Source of the DNA: Ignavibacteria bacterium
Lineage (GTDB): Bacteria; Bacteroidota; Ignavibacteria; Ignavibacteriales; Ignavibacteriaceae
DNA: 64,000 nt
Direction: 5' to 3'
Assembly (NCBI GenBank): GCA_017302895.1
Contig: JAFLBV010000002.1
Span: 1,054,001 to 1,118,000 of the forward strand
The notes under the pieces are model-generated. The model made no database searches, had not been told where the DNA came from, and was given only the letters and a program-made list of their open reading frames with translations. A program made the translations under genes and the position numbers. This document shows, in pieces, positions 36,501 through 44,390 of this stretch (positions within the stretch are counted from its first letter, which is position 1; each line of letters starts with the position of its first letter).

Positions 36501-37314
36501 TTTCACCGGTACCTCATACGGCGACCGCGATGCAATGAGAATCATCGCCGGCAAATCCGGTATCTATAAAATTGGCGGCTGGTATCCAACTTATCTTGAT
36601 ACCGCCGGTATCATACTTTATTCACCGAATAATAACCCTGCCAACATCAGAAATGTATTCTTCACCTTCTCTCTTGGCACGATGGTCAATCAGACCATGG
36701 CTGCCAAGCTGATCGTGAATACCATGAATTTCATGATGAGTGGTGGTTCAAACATCCCTGTGGAACTTACATCATTTAATGCAAATGCTGATGCAAATTC
36801 TGTACTTCTGACCTGGACAACAGCTACCGAGCTCAATAACCAGGGCTTTAGTGTTGAAAGGAAAAAAGAAGGCGGTTCATATACCAGTGCCGGATTTATT
36901 GCCGGTAGAGGAAATACCCTTGAACCAAGTGCTTATTCATTCGTTGATAAATCACTCGAATCAGGTAAATATACCTACAGATTGAAACAAGTGGATTTCG
37001 ACGGTACATTCAAGTATTCAAACGAAGTTGAAGTGGAAGTTGGTTCTCCTTCAGTATTCGCTTTGGAACAGAATTATCCTAATCCATTCAACCCTTCAAC
37101 CGTAATCAAATATTCGATCCCTGTTGACGGATTTGTAAATCTCACAATCTACAACACCATCGGTGAGAAGATCAAAACAATCGTTTCCTCTGTACAGAAA
37201 GCCGGAAGTTATGAAGTTTCATTTGATGCTTCAAAACTCGCTTCAGGTGTTTATATCTACAGACTTGAATCAGGTTCCTTCTCATCAGTAAAGAAAATGA
37301 TTCTCAACAAATAA
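33544..37314 (+). CDS. Very large T9SS-secreted multidomain protein (Asp-box propeller, Ig-like repeats, GATase-like domain)
   Basis: Cell-surface or secreted protein of 1256 aa. A signal peptide ends near LLTGMILAQ. Residues about 80-510 form a propeller with Asp-boxes (TTNGGTNW, SSNNGVNW, SSNNGTSW, STDGGVTW, STDGGTTW, SMDFGSTF). Residues about 510-820 hold three related Ig-like repeats of about 100 aa, beginning with motifs such as APVITHSVIGD and LPVVNHTPLRD. Residues about 825-1070 look like a class I glutamine-amidotransferase or ThuA-like sheet (VVLVLDDDVV, YDVVILSSGA, GGKTLVEGGEVGW) but without a recognisable catalytic Cys. The shared linker VPVELTSFNAN and the sorting domain EQNYPNPFNPSTVIKY end the protein. 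ATG with AAGGAG. Function unknown. Confidence 0.87.
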   Translation: MAFLRTSLLSILLTGMILAQGTGGETERDLSKYWTRLTLDQNFATAAGDNSFIYVPAPNINRYVRVTGAEATLYPNFRPFPTTNSTQSELSIDVHPLNMNILLLSANSTSWSGSSVGTLYGTGTYLTTNGGTNWQGWDDPPYGRNSGDPVSVIAPNGYMHVGYIHNSGGQGVATSSNNGVNWTTSQAGANPSSSADLLDKNHMTADKVPGSPYANRLYDAWTAFLTGSPNNNNIELVYSSNNGTSWSTPKNISGNLNAGSHCQGVNLSTGPNGEVYATFAVYDQWGAGVYGEDAIGFAKSTDGGVTWTPATKAYQAANFGIRGNLKPTSIRVSSFPSMAVDRSNGPGRGNIYIVWPQKGVAPAGSDPDIVMIKSTDGGTTWSTPVRVNNDPINNARDQYYPWATVDQTTGHVYSVWYDSRDMSNDSATVYMGRSMDFGSTFENIKISDSKFKPKAISGLAGGYQGDYIGIAAKDNTVWAYWADDRTNVYQGWVGKATFGPTINHTALGNTENLAGPYVVNAVIESTIPLAANGVKVYWGRGTGGEITDSLIMTNPSGNNWTASIPGNGQPATYNYYIKAEDNTGGVSTFPAGAPSNKLSFVVATDTEAPVITHSVIGDQYRETWPVTLNATITDNIGIDSAYVVYKINTAGTMRRFNLTAGTGNAYSGAFNVDTSLIALGDTLYYRIVAKDAGAAHTAGYHPSSTTFNSFKFVPDNTLPVVNHTPLRDVAKVRWPAKVSASATDNLGIYSVTVLYTKNNGAPNQFTLTNTSGSLYEGFFNLDSTQIAVGDSIQYRIKVVDNSTNRNTVYFPASGTSQFKVINTLGVVLVLDDDVVMAERSTASKGKGDEITPLGASGNIISTTLTSEGYLVDKINFASLDTTTLNNYDVVILSSGAKTGTMFDDLAKRTAIVNYTLRGGKTLVEGGEVGWIYRYSSATSDKDPYFRTNVLQCSSWVSDMSGTGLLRKIVPGHQMFTIPNLISDSLAFTGTSYGDRDAMRIIAGKSGIYKIGGWYPTYLDTAGIILYSPNNNPANIRNVFFTFSLGTMVNQTMAAKLIVNTMNFMMSGGSNIPVELTSFNANADANSVLLTWTTATELNNQGFSVERKKEGGSYTSAGFIAGRGNTLEPSAYSFVDKSLESGKYTYRLKQVDFDGTFKYSNEVEVEVGSPSVFALEQNYPNPFNPSTVIKYSIPVDGFVNLTIYNTIGEKIKTIVSSVQKAGSYEVSFDASKLASGVYIYRLESGSFSSVKKMILNK

Positions 37315-37360
37315 TTCTGAGAATGAATTTATAATTCATAACTCATAAATTATAATTGAA

Positions 37361-37389
37361 AAAGGCTGCCCCAAAAGGCAGCCTTTTTT
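37361..37389 (+). terminator. Rho-independent terminator after the 1256-aa cargo gene
   Basis: AAAGGCTGCC pairs with GGCAGCCTTT over a short CCAAAA loop and is followed by TTTT, 46 bp after the stop codon. Confidence 0.9.
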
Positions 37390-37530
37390 GTATTAAGTCC
37401 TTGACATAAGTTTTAACCAACCCCTGCGGCGAAATATGGGTGTGGCAGCTATGAGCTCTGATCTATGAACTATGAGCTGATCGCTAATACTCCGATGAAT
37501 TGACAAAAATAACACCTCATATCTAAAAAA

Positions 37531-37680
37531 AAAGCCCTTTAGGGCGACATATGGATAGAATTCCGGCGCCCAAACTTCAAAAAAGCCCTTTAGGGCGACA
37601 TATGGGTAGAATCCCGGTACCCAAACTTCATAAAAGCCCTTTAGGGCGACATATGGGTAGTACTATAGCAACTCTTCCCT
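37531..37680 (+). repeat. Left REP-like array, three units of 51 bp
   Basis: The core AAAGCCCTTTAGGGCG recurs at 37531, 37582 and 37633, exactly 51 bp apart. Each is followed by ACATATGGGTAG (ATGGATAG in the first) and, in the first two, by a GAATyCCGG / CCCAAACTTCA spacer. GCCC/GGGC forms a hairpin. The last unit is interrupted by the transposase 3' end. The stretch 37390-37530 before it holds no gene. Confidence 0.9.
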
Positions 37681-38109
37681 ATCATAACCGTAGGCTTTGT
37701 AAAATCTTTTCCTCTCCGACATCGTACTCTCTTCCAAATGATGCACTTCCTGATTACGAATATAATTGTGAATTCTGTCCAATTCAGAATGACCAATTGA
37801 GAATGCAGCATAACCTTCTTGCCAGGAAAAATGCCCGTACAGAAACTTCTTTTCATTGATGAACTTCGCAGAATTTGCCTTTATGTCTCTAATCAGTTCT
37901 GATACACTTTGAGACGGATTTAAACCAAGCAGGATATGAAGGTGATCTTCTACTCCATTGATTTCCAGCATCTTATGTCCCTTGTTCGAAACAATTCCGG
38001 TGATATATTTTAAGACTTCCTGCCGAAAGATTGATTTTAGAACCTTTTCCCGTTCTCTAACACTAAATACAATGTGAATATACATTTGTGAGAATGTTTT
38101 GCTCTGCAT
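37663..38109 (-). CDS. IS200-like Y1 (HUH) transposase, RAYT-like
   Basis: Single-strand transposase of 148 aa in the Y1_Tnp family. The metal-binding HUH motif is His56-Leu57-His58 in VEDHLHILLGL and the nucleophile is Tyr116 in RIHNYIRNQEVHH. Conserved IHIVFSV near the N-terminus and FSWQEGYAAFS near residue 95 are typical of the short Bacteroidetes branch of this family. The reading frame is intact, with an ATG start and TAG stop, so it may be active. REP-like hairpin repeats flank it on both sides in inverted orientation, pointing to a REP-mobilising (domesticated or semi-domesticated) role rather than an ordinary insertion sequence. No tnpB is present. Confidence 0.92.
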   Translation of the reverse strand: MQSKTFSQMYIHIVFSVREREKVLKSIFRQEVLKYITGIVSNKGHKMLEINGVEDHLHILLGLNPSQSVSELIRDIKANSAKFINEKKFLYGHFSWQEGYAAFSIGHSELDRIHNYIRNQEVHHLEESTMSERKRFYKAYGYDREELL

Positions 38110-38180
38110 AAAATTCCCAAAATTATTGATTACAAAATATCAATATATTTTCTTCCTATCATATAATTTACACATATGCC

Positions 38181-38424
38181 ACCCTAAAGGGCTCTTTTGG
38201 AATTGGGTGTCTCGGTGCTACACTCATGTCGCCCTTACGGGCTTTTGTTATGTTGGTTGCCGGGAATCTGCCCACATATCGCCCTAAAGGGCTTTTTTGG
38301 AATTGGGTGCCACGGTTCTACACATATGTCGCCCTGAAGGGCTCCAATCCCCCCTCACTGCGAAAATCTGCCTGATCCGCGTGTATCTCTGCGTCCCCTG
38401 CCCACATATCGCCACAAAGCCTCA
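38181..38424 (-). repeat. Right REP-like array, four units of 50 bp plus a degenerate fifth
   Basis: Hairpin cores of the type GCCCTAAAGGGC lie at 38181, 38231, 38281 and 38331, 50 bp apart. In minus orientation they have the same layout as the left array (ATATGTGTAG, then CACCCAATTCC). Loops vary (TAAA, TTAC, TGAA) while the GCCC/GGGC stem is kept. A decayed copy lies at about 38399-38422 after an intervening CTGCGT-type repeat. The rest of 38425-38703 has no gene; it holds a candidate promoter. Confidence 0.85.
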
Positions 38425-38525
38425 TTAAACTTGACAACTCATTCTGCTTCAAAATATTCTTCGCAATTATTCACTCATCATTTAATACTTTCGTTTAATT
38501 ATTAATAATGCTGCTGGTCAAGATC

Positions 38526-38559
38526 TTTGCGGACTAAATGATAATTTTTCATAATTTTG
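38526..38559 (+). promoter_or_regulatory. Candidate promoter for the cytochrome c gene
   Basis: TTTG (38526-38529), 22 bases, then TAATTTTG (38552-38559), matching the -33/-7 consensus at the long end of allowed spacing. It implies a leader of about 135 bases. Confidence 0.4.
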
Positions 38560-38703
38560 TACTCGAAAAACGATGTACCCGGAGAAAGGCAATAATCAGT
38601 TTTAATACAGCATTTCATCCACCCCTCCCCGGTTTACAAGTTAGTTTAATCATCATTACATCATCAACTTTCTTTTCAAAGAAAAATTTCAGGAGAGATT
38701 CTT

Positions 38704-39291
38704 ATGAAGAAAAGTCTTTATTCACTCCTTGCCGTTGCCGTTTTGACTACAGTAGTCATAACAGGATGCAAAGCCAAGGATGAAAAAACACCGGCAGCCC
38801 CAACACCAACATCTCAGGAAGACCTCGTAAAAAGAGGAAAATACCTCGTAGCCATCGCAGGTTGCGACGACTGCCACAGTCCCAAGGTTTTTGGTCCTAA
38901 AGGTCCATCACCCGATCCAAACCTTCTGCTCTCAGGACACCCCGAAAATGTACCTCTCGATGCAATCGACAAGAATGCTTTAAAATCATGGGTACTGTTC
39001 AACGGAATGAACACGGCAGCGGTCGGACCATGGGGAGTTTCATTTGCAGCTAACATTACTTCGGATGAGACAGGTATTGGAACCTGGACAGAACAGCAGT
39101 TCATCAAAGCGATGAGAGAAGGAAAATACAAAGGACTTGACAACACAAGACCTCTCCTTCCTCCAATGCCATGGCCATCATATGCCAACATGACAGATGA
39201 AGACTTAAAAGCGGTTTTTGCATATCTGAAGACAACAAAACCCGTCAGAAATTCTGTACCTGCACCAATTGCAATGAAGGATATAAAATAA
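38704..39291 (+). CDS. Monohaem cytochrome c lipoprotein
   Basis: An electron-transfer protein of 195 aa. The signal peptide ends in a lipobox (VITGC, lipidated Cys22), so it is membrane-anchored in the periplasm or on the outer membrane. The haem site is Cys54-x-x-Cys57-His58 in GCDDCHSPK, and Met155 in LPPMPWPSY is a plausible sixth ligand. The C-terminal MTDEDLKAVFAYLKTTKPVRN is the usual class I cytochrome helix; the same fold is seen in diheme/alcohol-dehydrogenase-type cytochrome subunits. The ATG follows AGGAGA. It stands alone with a terminator directly after it. The partner enzyme is unknown. Confidence 0.92.
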   Translation: MKKSLYSLLAVAVLTTVVITGCKAKDEKTPAAPTPTSQEDLVKRGKYLVAIAGCDDCHSPKVFGPKGPSPDPNLLLSGHPENVPLDAIDKNALKSWVLFNGMNTAAVGPWGVSFAANITSDETGIGTWTEQQFIKAMREGKYKGLDNTRPLLPPMPWPSYANMTDEDLKAVFAYLKTTKPVRNSVPAPIAMKDIK

Positions 39292-39294
39292 ACT

Positions 39295-39329
39295 AAAAAG
39301 GGCTGCCTGATAACCCGGCAGCCCTTTTT
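39295..39329. terminator. Bidirectional rho-independent terminator
   Basis: AAAAGGGCTGCC pairs with GGCAGCCCTTTTT around an 8-base loop, four bases after the cytochrome stop. It also faces the end of the convergent 984-aa gene. Confidence 0.9.
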
Positions 39330-39349
39330 CCTATCTTTAAATCAACCCG

Positions 39350-42304
39350 CTACATCCCAAGATATTCCAAAACGAGCTTCATGAATTTGTCCCTCTGCTC
39401 CGGAACAATAATTGTTTCAAAAGGGAAACCGGACACAATAGATTTACGCAATCCTCTATATCCCACTACCGCACTATTCGTATTCTCTGAATAACGAAGG
39501 AGTGTTTCCCCTTCCTTTTCAGGATTGATTGCTTCAGGGGCTTCCACCCTGTAAATTTTATCTGAATGAATTGTATTAAATTCGAACTTCTCACCCGTAA
39601 AAATGCCTGCATTACTCACACCGAACACCCTGCCTGAAGTCGATGCGAAATGAGTACCGAGTTTTGATTTGAGCACTCCCGATCCGAATTTAGCGGTCAT
39701 TGAATCCGTCTCAAGTTCTGAACCGGTATATGATCCGCTTATAAAAAGCGATTTCCCCCCTGCAAGGTAAGCGGTCAAAAGATTCATCATATTTGGTGTA
39801 AACAATCTGAAATTCTCAGATTTTACCGGTTCCAATCCAACTGAAATCTCCGATCTTTTCTCTTCTCCTGCAATTATATCCACCAGATCGAATCCTTGCA
39901 GATCCACCCTACCTGTTTCCACAGATTCATCACTCGAGCTGCTAAATGAAAATCCTGCATTCAGAATTGATTCACCATGTATTGCGGGATAATCAAATGT
40001 ATTTCCGGCAATCACTTTGCATTCCATATTCGATTTGGAAGCTCCGAATCCGGGTGCATCATTCGACTTGAAATCTGAAGCCCTGTCAAAATCGACCTGC
40101 TCTCCGGTAAAGGCAACATCTTTGTTAAGTTGAACTCCCTCATCAAAATTAAACTGGAATCCCTCAAAACCCGGTTTTTCAATTGTCTTTGGCGCATCAA
40201 GCCTGTCAAATGAGTTGACCACAAGAATTTTTCGGGATCTGTTTTTCCCTATACCTGCAGCAAGAATTTCTGAAGGAAAACTTTCCCCGCCACTGTTGAC
40301 GGCACATACCTTGTAACTGACAACCTGACCAACCGGGATCTGCTGGTCCACGAATTGTGGTTCATAAGTAAACCTGCCATTGTCAAATCCACCGTTACCC
40401 GTTCTGCGGTAAACTACATATCCTGTCGGTGTTGCAGTTGGTTCAAGCGGATCTTCCACCGGTTTCCAGCTCAACTTCACATCTTCACCGTCAGGTATAG
40501 CTGAAAAATTATTGACGGGAAGTGGTTGAACAGCAAATCGGCCTGAATTTGATGAGCTGATAAACCTTAACATTCCTTTATAAATCGCTCTGGCGACCGC
40601 AAACTTGAATGAAGGCTGCCAGAAAAATTTCATTTCTGCAAAATTCTGATGTGACAGAAGTTCGAGAAGAATACCGGGTACATTTCCTCTTACTGCCTCC
40701 GCATAGTTGGCATCCATAAGCTCTCTGCGAGTCCACTTCCGGTCAAACAGCAATTTAATGTCATCAACAATCTGACTTTGCACAATATCTGCCAGGTCGC
40801 GGTTTGCCATCCTCGATCTTCCACCGGGGAAATATGTCGTATCCATCCCTACGGAACTGTAAATCATCAGGGTGCCAACAACCGAGTCACCTCCGAGAAC
40901 ACCCGCATCGGTATGCCAGGCAAGAGACAAATCAACAGGTATTTTTAATCCCTCTTCGTTCCGGTTTTTGTTTGGTCCCGCAGGACTTCCGTTAAGCCAG
41001 TTGACATATTCACTTCTGGCTCTGTAATCATCGGTATAATCATCAATGTTCTTGTGGAGATTATACACGAGTGTATCGTTCACACCGAGGTACTGAAGAT
41101 AATACCTCGCAGCCTCAGCAAATTTGGGTCTGCCACTAGTTTTTCCATTCCTTTTAATGACTCCCGTTCCGCCACCAAACCGTACTGCATCGGAAGTTAC
41201 TACACCTTTGTTGTTGCTCTTGTCAGAAACTTTTACGCACGCACCGCTTTTGTCTCTCCCCTGCCTAAATTTGAATGTGCCCAGATAAATCCAGGTTCCC
41301 CATCCTGCAGTCTGGTTGACTTTAAAGGAAGTGCTGCCTCCGGCATGATTGACTGTATATGTGGCATCCGAAACATTTTTGCCGTCAGAATCTTTTCCAT
41401 AAGAAACATAAACCGCATATTCACCTGTTTCTGGAATTGACGGTACATAATACAGGGGCTTTGATTCTTCATTTTTTGCCTCTGTTCTTAGATAACTCCC
41501 AAGGCTGAATGGATTAACATTAGCTTCGTATCCCTCCTTTTGAAAGAGAAATCCCTTGCCGGTCTTTTCCCATTCAGAACTGTTTTCAATGATTAAATCA
41601 CCGGTGCCGCCATCAGCATCAACCACCACTTCATTTGTCTGGATATCCCGTTCACGCGGTAAAAAGACTCCCGCACCGGCATTCTCAAGCATCGGAACAA
41701 GATACGGTATCACTATGGAAGTTGTAAGCAGGTCTTCCACAGTCCCCCAAAGCCTTGCCCTCTGCCACTGCCAGCGATCATCTTCATGGCTGTAGTACCA
41801 CCCGTGTGAGTTCCAGACTACAACATTTCTTCCAAGGAGTCCATTCTCAATTTCAAATGGTCGGTTGAGATTTGTAACGAGTCGAAATGGTGCCCGCTCA
41901 GCAGGCAGTCTGCTTTTATCAATGTCACTTTTCAGTCTGTAATAATTCGGCACCATCTCCTTTAGTTCAAAAGGACCGAGATATATCTTCAAACCCTTCT
42001 TTGCATATCCGTTGGCATCCTTAAAGTCCATAAACGACTTTGTCATGGATGCTATATTTTCCTCCCTTATCACTTTTCCGGAAGAACGGCGATTGAGACC
42101 AATTACCAGCTCACCGGCTGCTGTGATGTAAACTGTATCCACCTTTGCCGCTGCAGGTAAATTATATTTGGCAAAATCCTTCTTCAATTCGGCAGCAAGT
42201 TTTTTTCTAAATTCAGCAACTCCATTGTTACCCTGATTTTGTGCTCTCAAAGGTAGAATTAAAAACAACAGGAGAGAAAAAACTATAATTTTTACACATT
42301 TCAT
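39350..42304 (-). CDS. Exported divergent N-acetylmuramoyl-L-alanine amidase with golvesin-like and FN3 domains
   Basis: A secreted protein of 984 aa (signal peptide IIVFSLLLFLILPLRAQ). It is often annotated in Bacteroidetes as a xanthan-lyase-like or golvesin-domain protein. Zinc-amidase-like motifs are split: VVVWNSHGWYYS near residue 170, an acidic LENAGAGVFLPRERD near 220, LAWHTDAGV near 460 and ILLELLSHQNF near 570. That order (His, Glu, His, Glu) matches Amidase_3. A golvesin C-terminal-like beta domain (about residues 290-385: YYVPSIPETGEYAVYVSYG, VVTSDAVRFGGG) is inserted between the second and third. An FN3 module (about 610-690) and a GATase-like C-terminal part follow. No T9SS tail was found. 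Peptidoglycan cleavage is inferred. Confidence 0.75.
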   Translation of the reverse strand: MKCVKIIVFSLLLFLILPLRAQNQGNNGVAEFRKKLAAELKKDFAKYNLPAAAKVDTVYITAAGELVIGLNRRSSGKVIREENIASMTKSFMDFKDANGYAKKGLKIYLGPFELKEMVPNYYRLKSDIDKSRLPAERAPFRLVTNLNRPFEIENGLLGRNVVVWNSHGWYYSHEDDRWQWQRARLWGTVEDLLTTSIVIPYLVPMLENAGAGVFLPRERDIQTNEVVVDADGGTGDLIIENSSEWEKTGKGFLFQKEGYEANVNPFSLGSYLRTEAKNEESKPLYYVPSIPETGEYAVYVSYGKDSDGKNVSDATYTVNHAGGSTSFKVNQTAGWGTWIYLGTFKFRQGRDKSGACVKVSDKSNNKGVVTSDAVRFGGGTGVIKRNGKTSGRPKFAEAARYYLQYLGVNDTLVYNLHKNIDDYTDDYRARSEYVNWLNGSPAGPNKNRNEEGLKIPVDLSLAWHTDAGVLGGDSVVGTLMIYSSVGMDTTYFPGGRSRMANRDLADIVQSQIVDDIKLLFDRKWTRRELMDANYAEAVRGNVPGILLELLSHQNFAEMKFFWQPSFKFAVARAIYKGMLRFISSSNSGRFAVQPLPVNNFSAIPDGEDVKLSWKPVEDPLEPTATPTGYVVYRRTGNGGFDNGRFTYEPQFVDQQIPVGQVVSYKVCAVNSGGESFPSEILAAGIGKNRSRKILVVNSFDRLDAPKTIEKPGFEGFQFNFDEGVQLNKDVAFTGEQVDFDRASDFKSNDAPGFGASKSNMECKVIAGNTFDYPAIHGESILNAGFSFSSSSDESVETGRVDLQGFDLVDIIAGEEKRSEISVGLEPVKSENFRLFTPNMMNLLTAYLAGGKSLFISGSYTGSELETDSMTAKFGSGVLKSKLGTHFASTSGRVFGVSNAGIFTGEKFEFNTIHSDKIYRVEAPEAINPEKEGETLLRYSENTNSAVVGYRGLRKSIVSGFPFETIIVPEQRDKFMKLVLEYLGM

Positions 42305-42375
42305 TTATATCGGCTCGTTTTATATTTAAGAACTCAATTTTCAAAATTTAATCACCAAAACTTACAAAAACCCTG

Positions 42376-43128
42376 ATGAAGAAAAACAAAAACCTCGCCA
42401 TTTTTTTATTTTTTGCTGCTCTTGTTCAAATCTATGTCATCTACCATTTTTACGAGAAGAGCAAGGAAAATGACAGAAAGGAAATATTTGTCCTCAGATC
42501 ACAGGCTTTTGAGAAACTGACCACCGGCTACTTCGACTCGGCTGTGAAAATATATTCCAAAATTCTTGATATCGATTCCAAAGACAGTTCTGCCCACCTC
42601 TTCAGAGGACTTGCCTATCAGGGACAGAAAAAATATGACGAGGCAATTGCTGACTTTAATGAGGTGTTGTCGGAGGACCCTAACAAAGTTGATGCCATCA
42701 TTCTCCTCGGAAATCTCTATTCGGAGAAAGGTGATGATAAAAAAGCGATCGAATACTACCTGAGAGCGGAGAAAATTGAACCGGGCAATCCACTTGTTCC
42801 TGTTTACAAATCGGCATATTTCCTGAAAATGAAACAACCTGATGCAGCAATTACTGAACTGGAAAAAATTCAAAAGTTAAAACCCGATTTCGAAAGTCTC
42901 CAGGCGTTTTTTGGAGAGGCTTATTTTCTGAAAGGTGAATTGGAACCGGCGAAAATATACCTTCAAAATGCCACTCAGATGAGCAGTGCAACATCAAAAA
43001 CCTGGCTGATGCTTGGAAGTGTGCTTGCGATAAGTGGAGATAAAAAGGGGGGATGTGAGGCGTTTGAAAAAGCAAACCGCAGCAATTCAAAAACTGCTGC
43101 GGATTCGCTCAAAAAATATTGTGAATAA
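42376..43128 (+). CDS. Membrane-anchored TPR protein
   Basis: A 250-aa protein with one N-terminal membrane segment (LAIFLFFAALVQIYVIYHF) and the rest a solenoid of about five tetratricopeptide repeats. Clear repeat units include AHLFRGLAYQGQKKYDEAIADF, split as two helices around residue 80, and AIILLGNLYSEKGDDKKAIEYY. Such proteins act as scaffolds for envelope complexes; the partner is unknown. The ATG at 42376 is divergent from the amidase/golvesin gene, 71 bp away, so a shared promoter region is likely. Its end nearly meets the convergent lipoprotein gene. Confidence 0.85.
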   Translation: MKKNKNLAIFLFFAALVQIYVIYHFYEKSKENDRKEIFVLRSQAFEKLTTGYFDSAVKIYSKILDIDSKDSSAHLFRGLAYQGQKKYDEAIADFNEVLSEDPNKVDAIILLGNLYSEKGDDKKAIEYYLRAEKIEPGNPLVPVYKSAYFLKMKQPDAAITELEKIQKLKPDFESLQAFFGEAYFLKGELEPAKIYLQNATQMSSATSKTWLMLGSVLAISGDKKGGCEAFEKANRSNSKTAADSLKKYCE

Positions 43129-43140
43129 GGTGCAGTTACT

Positions 43141-44379
43141 CTATTTTCTCAAAGCAAACATGAGATTGCTTCTGCCCTGTTCCCAGTAATATCCAATTCC
43201 GAATGGCAATGGTTTTACATTGTCTTTTTTGCGGTAAGCATCCTGAAGATCTCTCTGGACTCTTCCTGCAAACATTGGAATAGGTGAAGTGTAGGTTCCG
43301 TAGAATCTTCTTTCCCACTTCTTCTCATCGAAATATTTAAGGGGAATACCACTATCTTCCTGAACCATATATTTTGCGTTTTCAACGACAAAATTTCTGA
43401 TACCGTCGAAACCGCCCTGATGCATCAGATATGAGGCTGCCTTTGCCATCGAAGCGAAAGGTTGCATTTCCTTCACGAAGTTCTGGAAATCGGTTTTCTT
43501 CGGGAATCCTCCATCTGAAAGATCTGTGCTGAAAAAGAAAAGTTTCTTCACAACTTTCTCTTCTTTGTCGGTGAATTTAATCATCACACCATCATATTTG
43601 GTCTTTGTTTTTCCTGATGAGGAGTCAGACTTTTCGTATGTGAGTTTTCCGGTTTTGTCCAGTTTGATATACTCGATATCGAGCACTTTATGGTCTGTCT
43701 TTGCCAGGAATACCATAAGTACCGGTACAATTCCGTTTACTCTGCCGGGCTGAAAATCGGATGCCATGTCGATAGTCTTAAAAAATCCGCCTGAGATAAG
43801 TGTAGCAAGTGAATTCTGAAGACTTGCGAGATAACCACTCAAAACATTTTTGTCAAGCTTTTTCAAATCAGGCAACTGTCCTACAGGTTCAAGACCTATG
43901 AGTACATAATTGTTGAACGACGGGAAAAATGTGTTTGCAAAAAGGAAATCAGGACCACCGAAAGGGTAAAAGAGGGTTTTACAATCGGCTGAGATGTCTT
44001 TAAGCTCTGTAGCCACCCACTCTCTTATCGGTGCAAGTCTTTTCTTTTCCAATCCTGCCCATTTTGAATCAAAACTTTTTGCATGATTTTTCCAGGTGTT
44101 TGCTTTAAAAAGTGGAGCAAGTTCACTGGTCGAATCAACTTCAATGCCGGCAAAAAATTTCGCCATATCGTCATACTTTGAAGTGAACTTTGTGGCATCG
44201 TATGCTTCGGTTGCAGTAACTGATTCCGCCTTTTTAGGGGTTTCTGCCTTTAATGTATCTTTTCCTGCAGGAGGAATGTCTCCGGCATTGGCACTTTTAT
44301 TGCAGGCTGCAAAAGAGAAGGAAGCCGTCATAACAGTGATTAAAAAGAGTACGGGGAATGATCTGATGATTTTTTTCAT
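43141..44379 (-). CDS. Conserved hypothetical lipoprotein
   Basis: A 412-aa protein with a lipoprotein-type signal (FLITVMTASFSFAAC, lipidated Cys26) followed by a Pro/Lys/Thr-rich spacer and a globular region from about residue 60. I do not recognise a named family. Conserved-looking segments are CKTLFYPFGGPDFLFANTFFP (split around residue 140), YVLIGLEPVGQLPDL and SYLMHQGGFDGIRNFVVENA. The FYPFSGPDF type of motif occurs in uncharacterised Bacteroidetes lipoproteins. The next gene, upstream by 11 bp on the same strand, is an NlpC/P60 hydrolase, so the pair may be one operon acting in the envelope. Confidence 0.7.
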   Translation of the reverse strand: MKKIIRSFPVLFLITVMTASFSFAACNKSANAGDIPPAGKDTLKAETPKKAESVTATEAYDATKFTSKYDDMAKFFAGIEVDSTSELAPLFKANTWKNHAKSFDSKWAGLEKKRLAPIREWVATELKDISADCKTLFYPFGGPDFLFANTFFPSFNNYVLIGLEPVGQLPDLKKLDKNVLSGYLASLQNSLATLISGGFFKTIDMASDFQPGRVNGIVPVLMVFLAKTDHKVLDIEYIKLDKTGKLTYEKSDSSSGKTKTKYDGVMIKFTDKEEKVVKKLFFFSTDLSDGGFPKKTDFQNFVKEMQPFASMAKAASYLMHQGGFDGIRNFVVENAKYMVQEDSGIPLKYFDEKKWERRFYGTYTSPIPMFAGRVQRDLQDAYRKKDNVKPLPFGIGYYWEQGRSNLMFALRK

Positions 44380-44390
44380 TTTCTATCCGT

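Larger units (their letters stand above)
37531..38424. mobile_element. IS200-like transposase locus flanked by inverted REP-like arrays
   Basis: A single-tyrosine transposase gene (37663-38109, minus) lies between three REP-like units in plus orientation on its left and four to five in minus orientation on its right. The transposase stop codon falls inside the innermost left unit, three bases after its GGGTAG motif. The layout resembles REP-associated tyrosine transposase (RAYT) loci. Confidence 0.75.

Noticed and set aside
37551-37859. Plus-strand ORF across the left REP array and transposase 3' end
   Set aside because: It is made of repeat units and antisense transposase sequence; the Y1 transposase on the minus strand accounts for the region.
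38099-38287. Plus-strand ORF of 62 codons over the right array
   Set aside because: It runs through hairpin repeats and has no protein-like composition.
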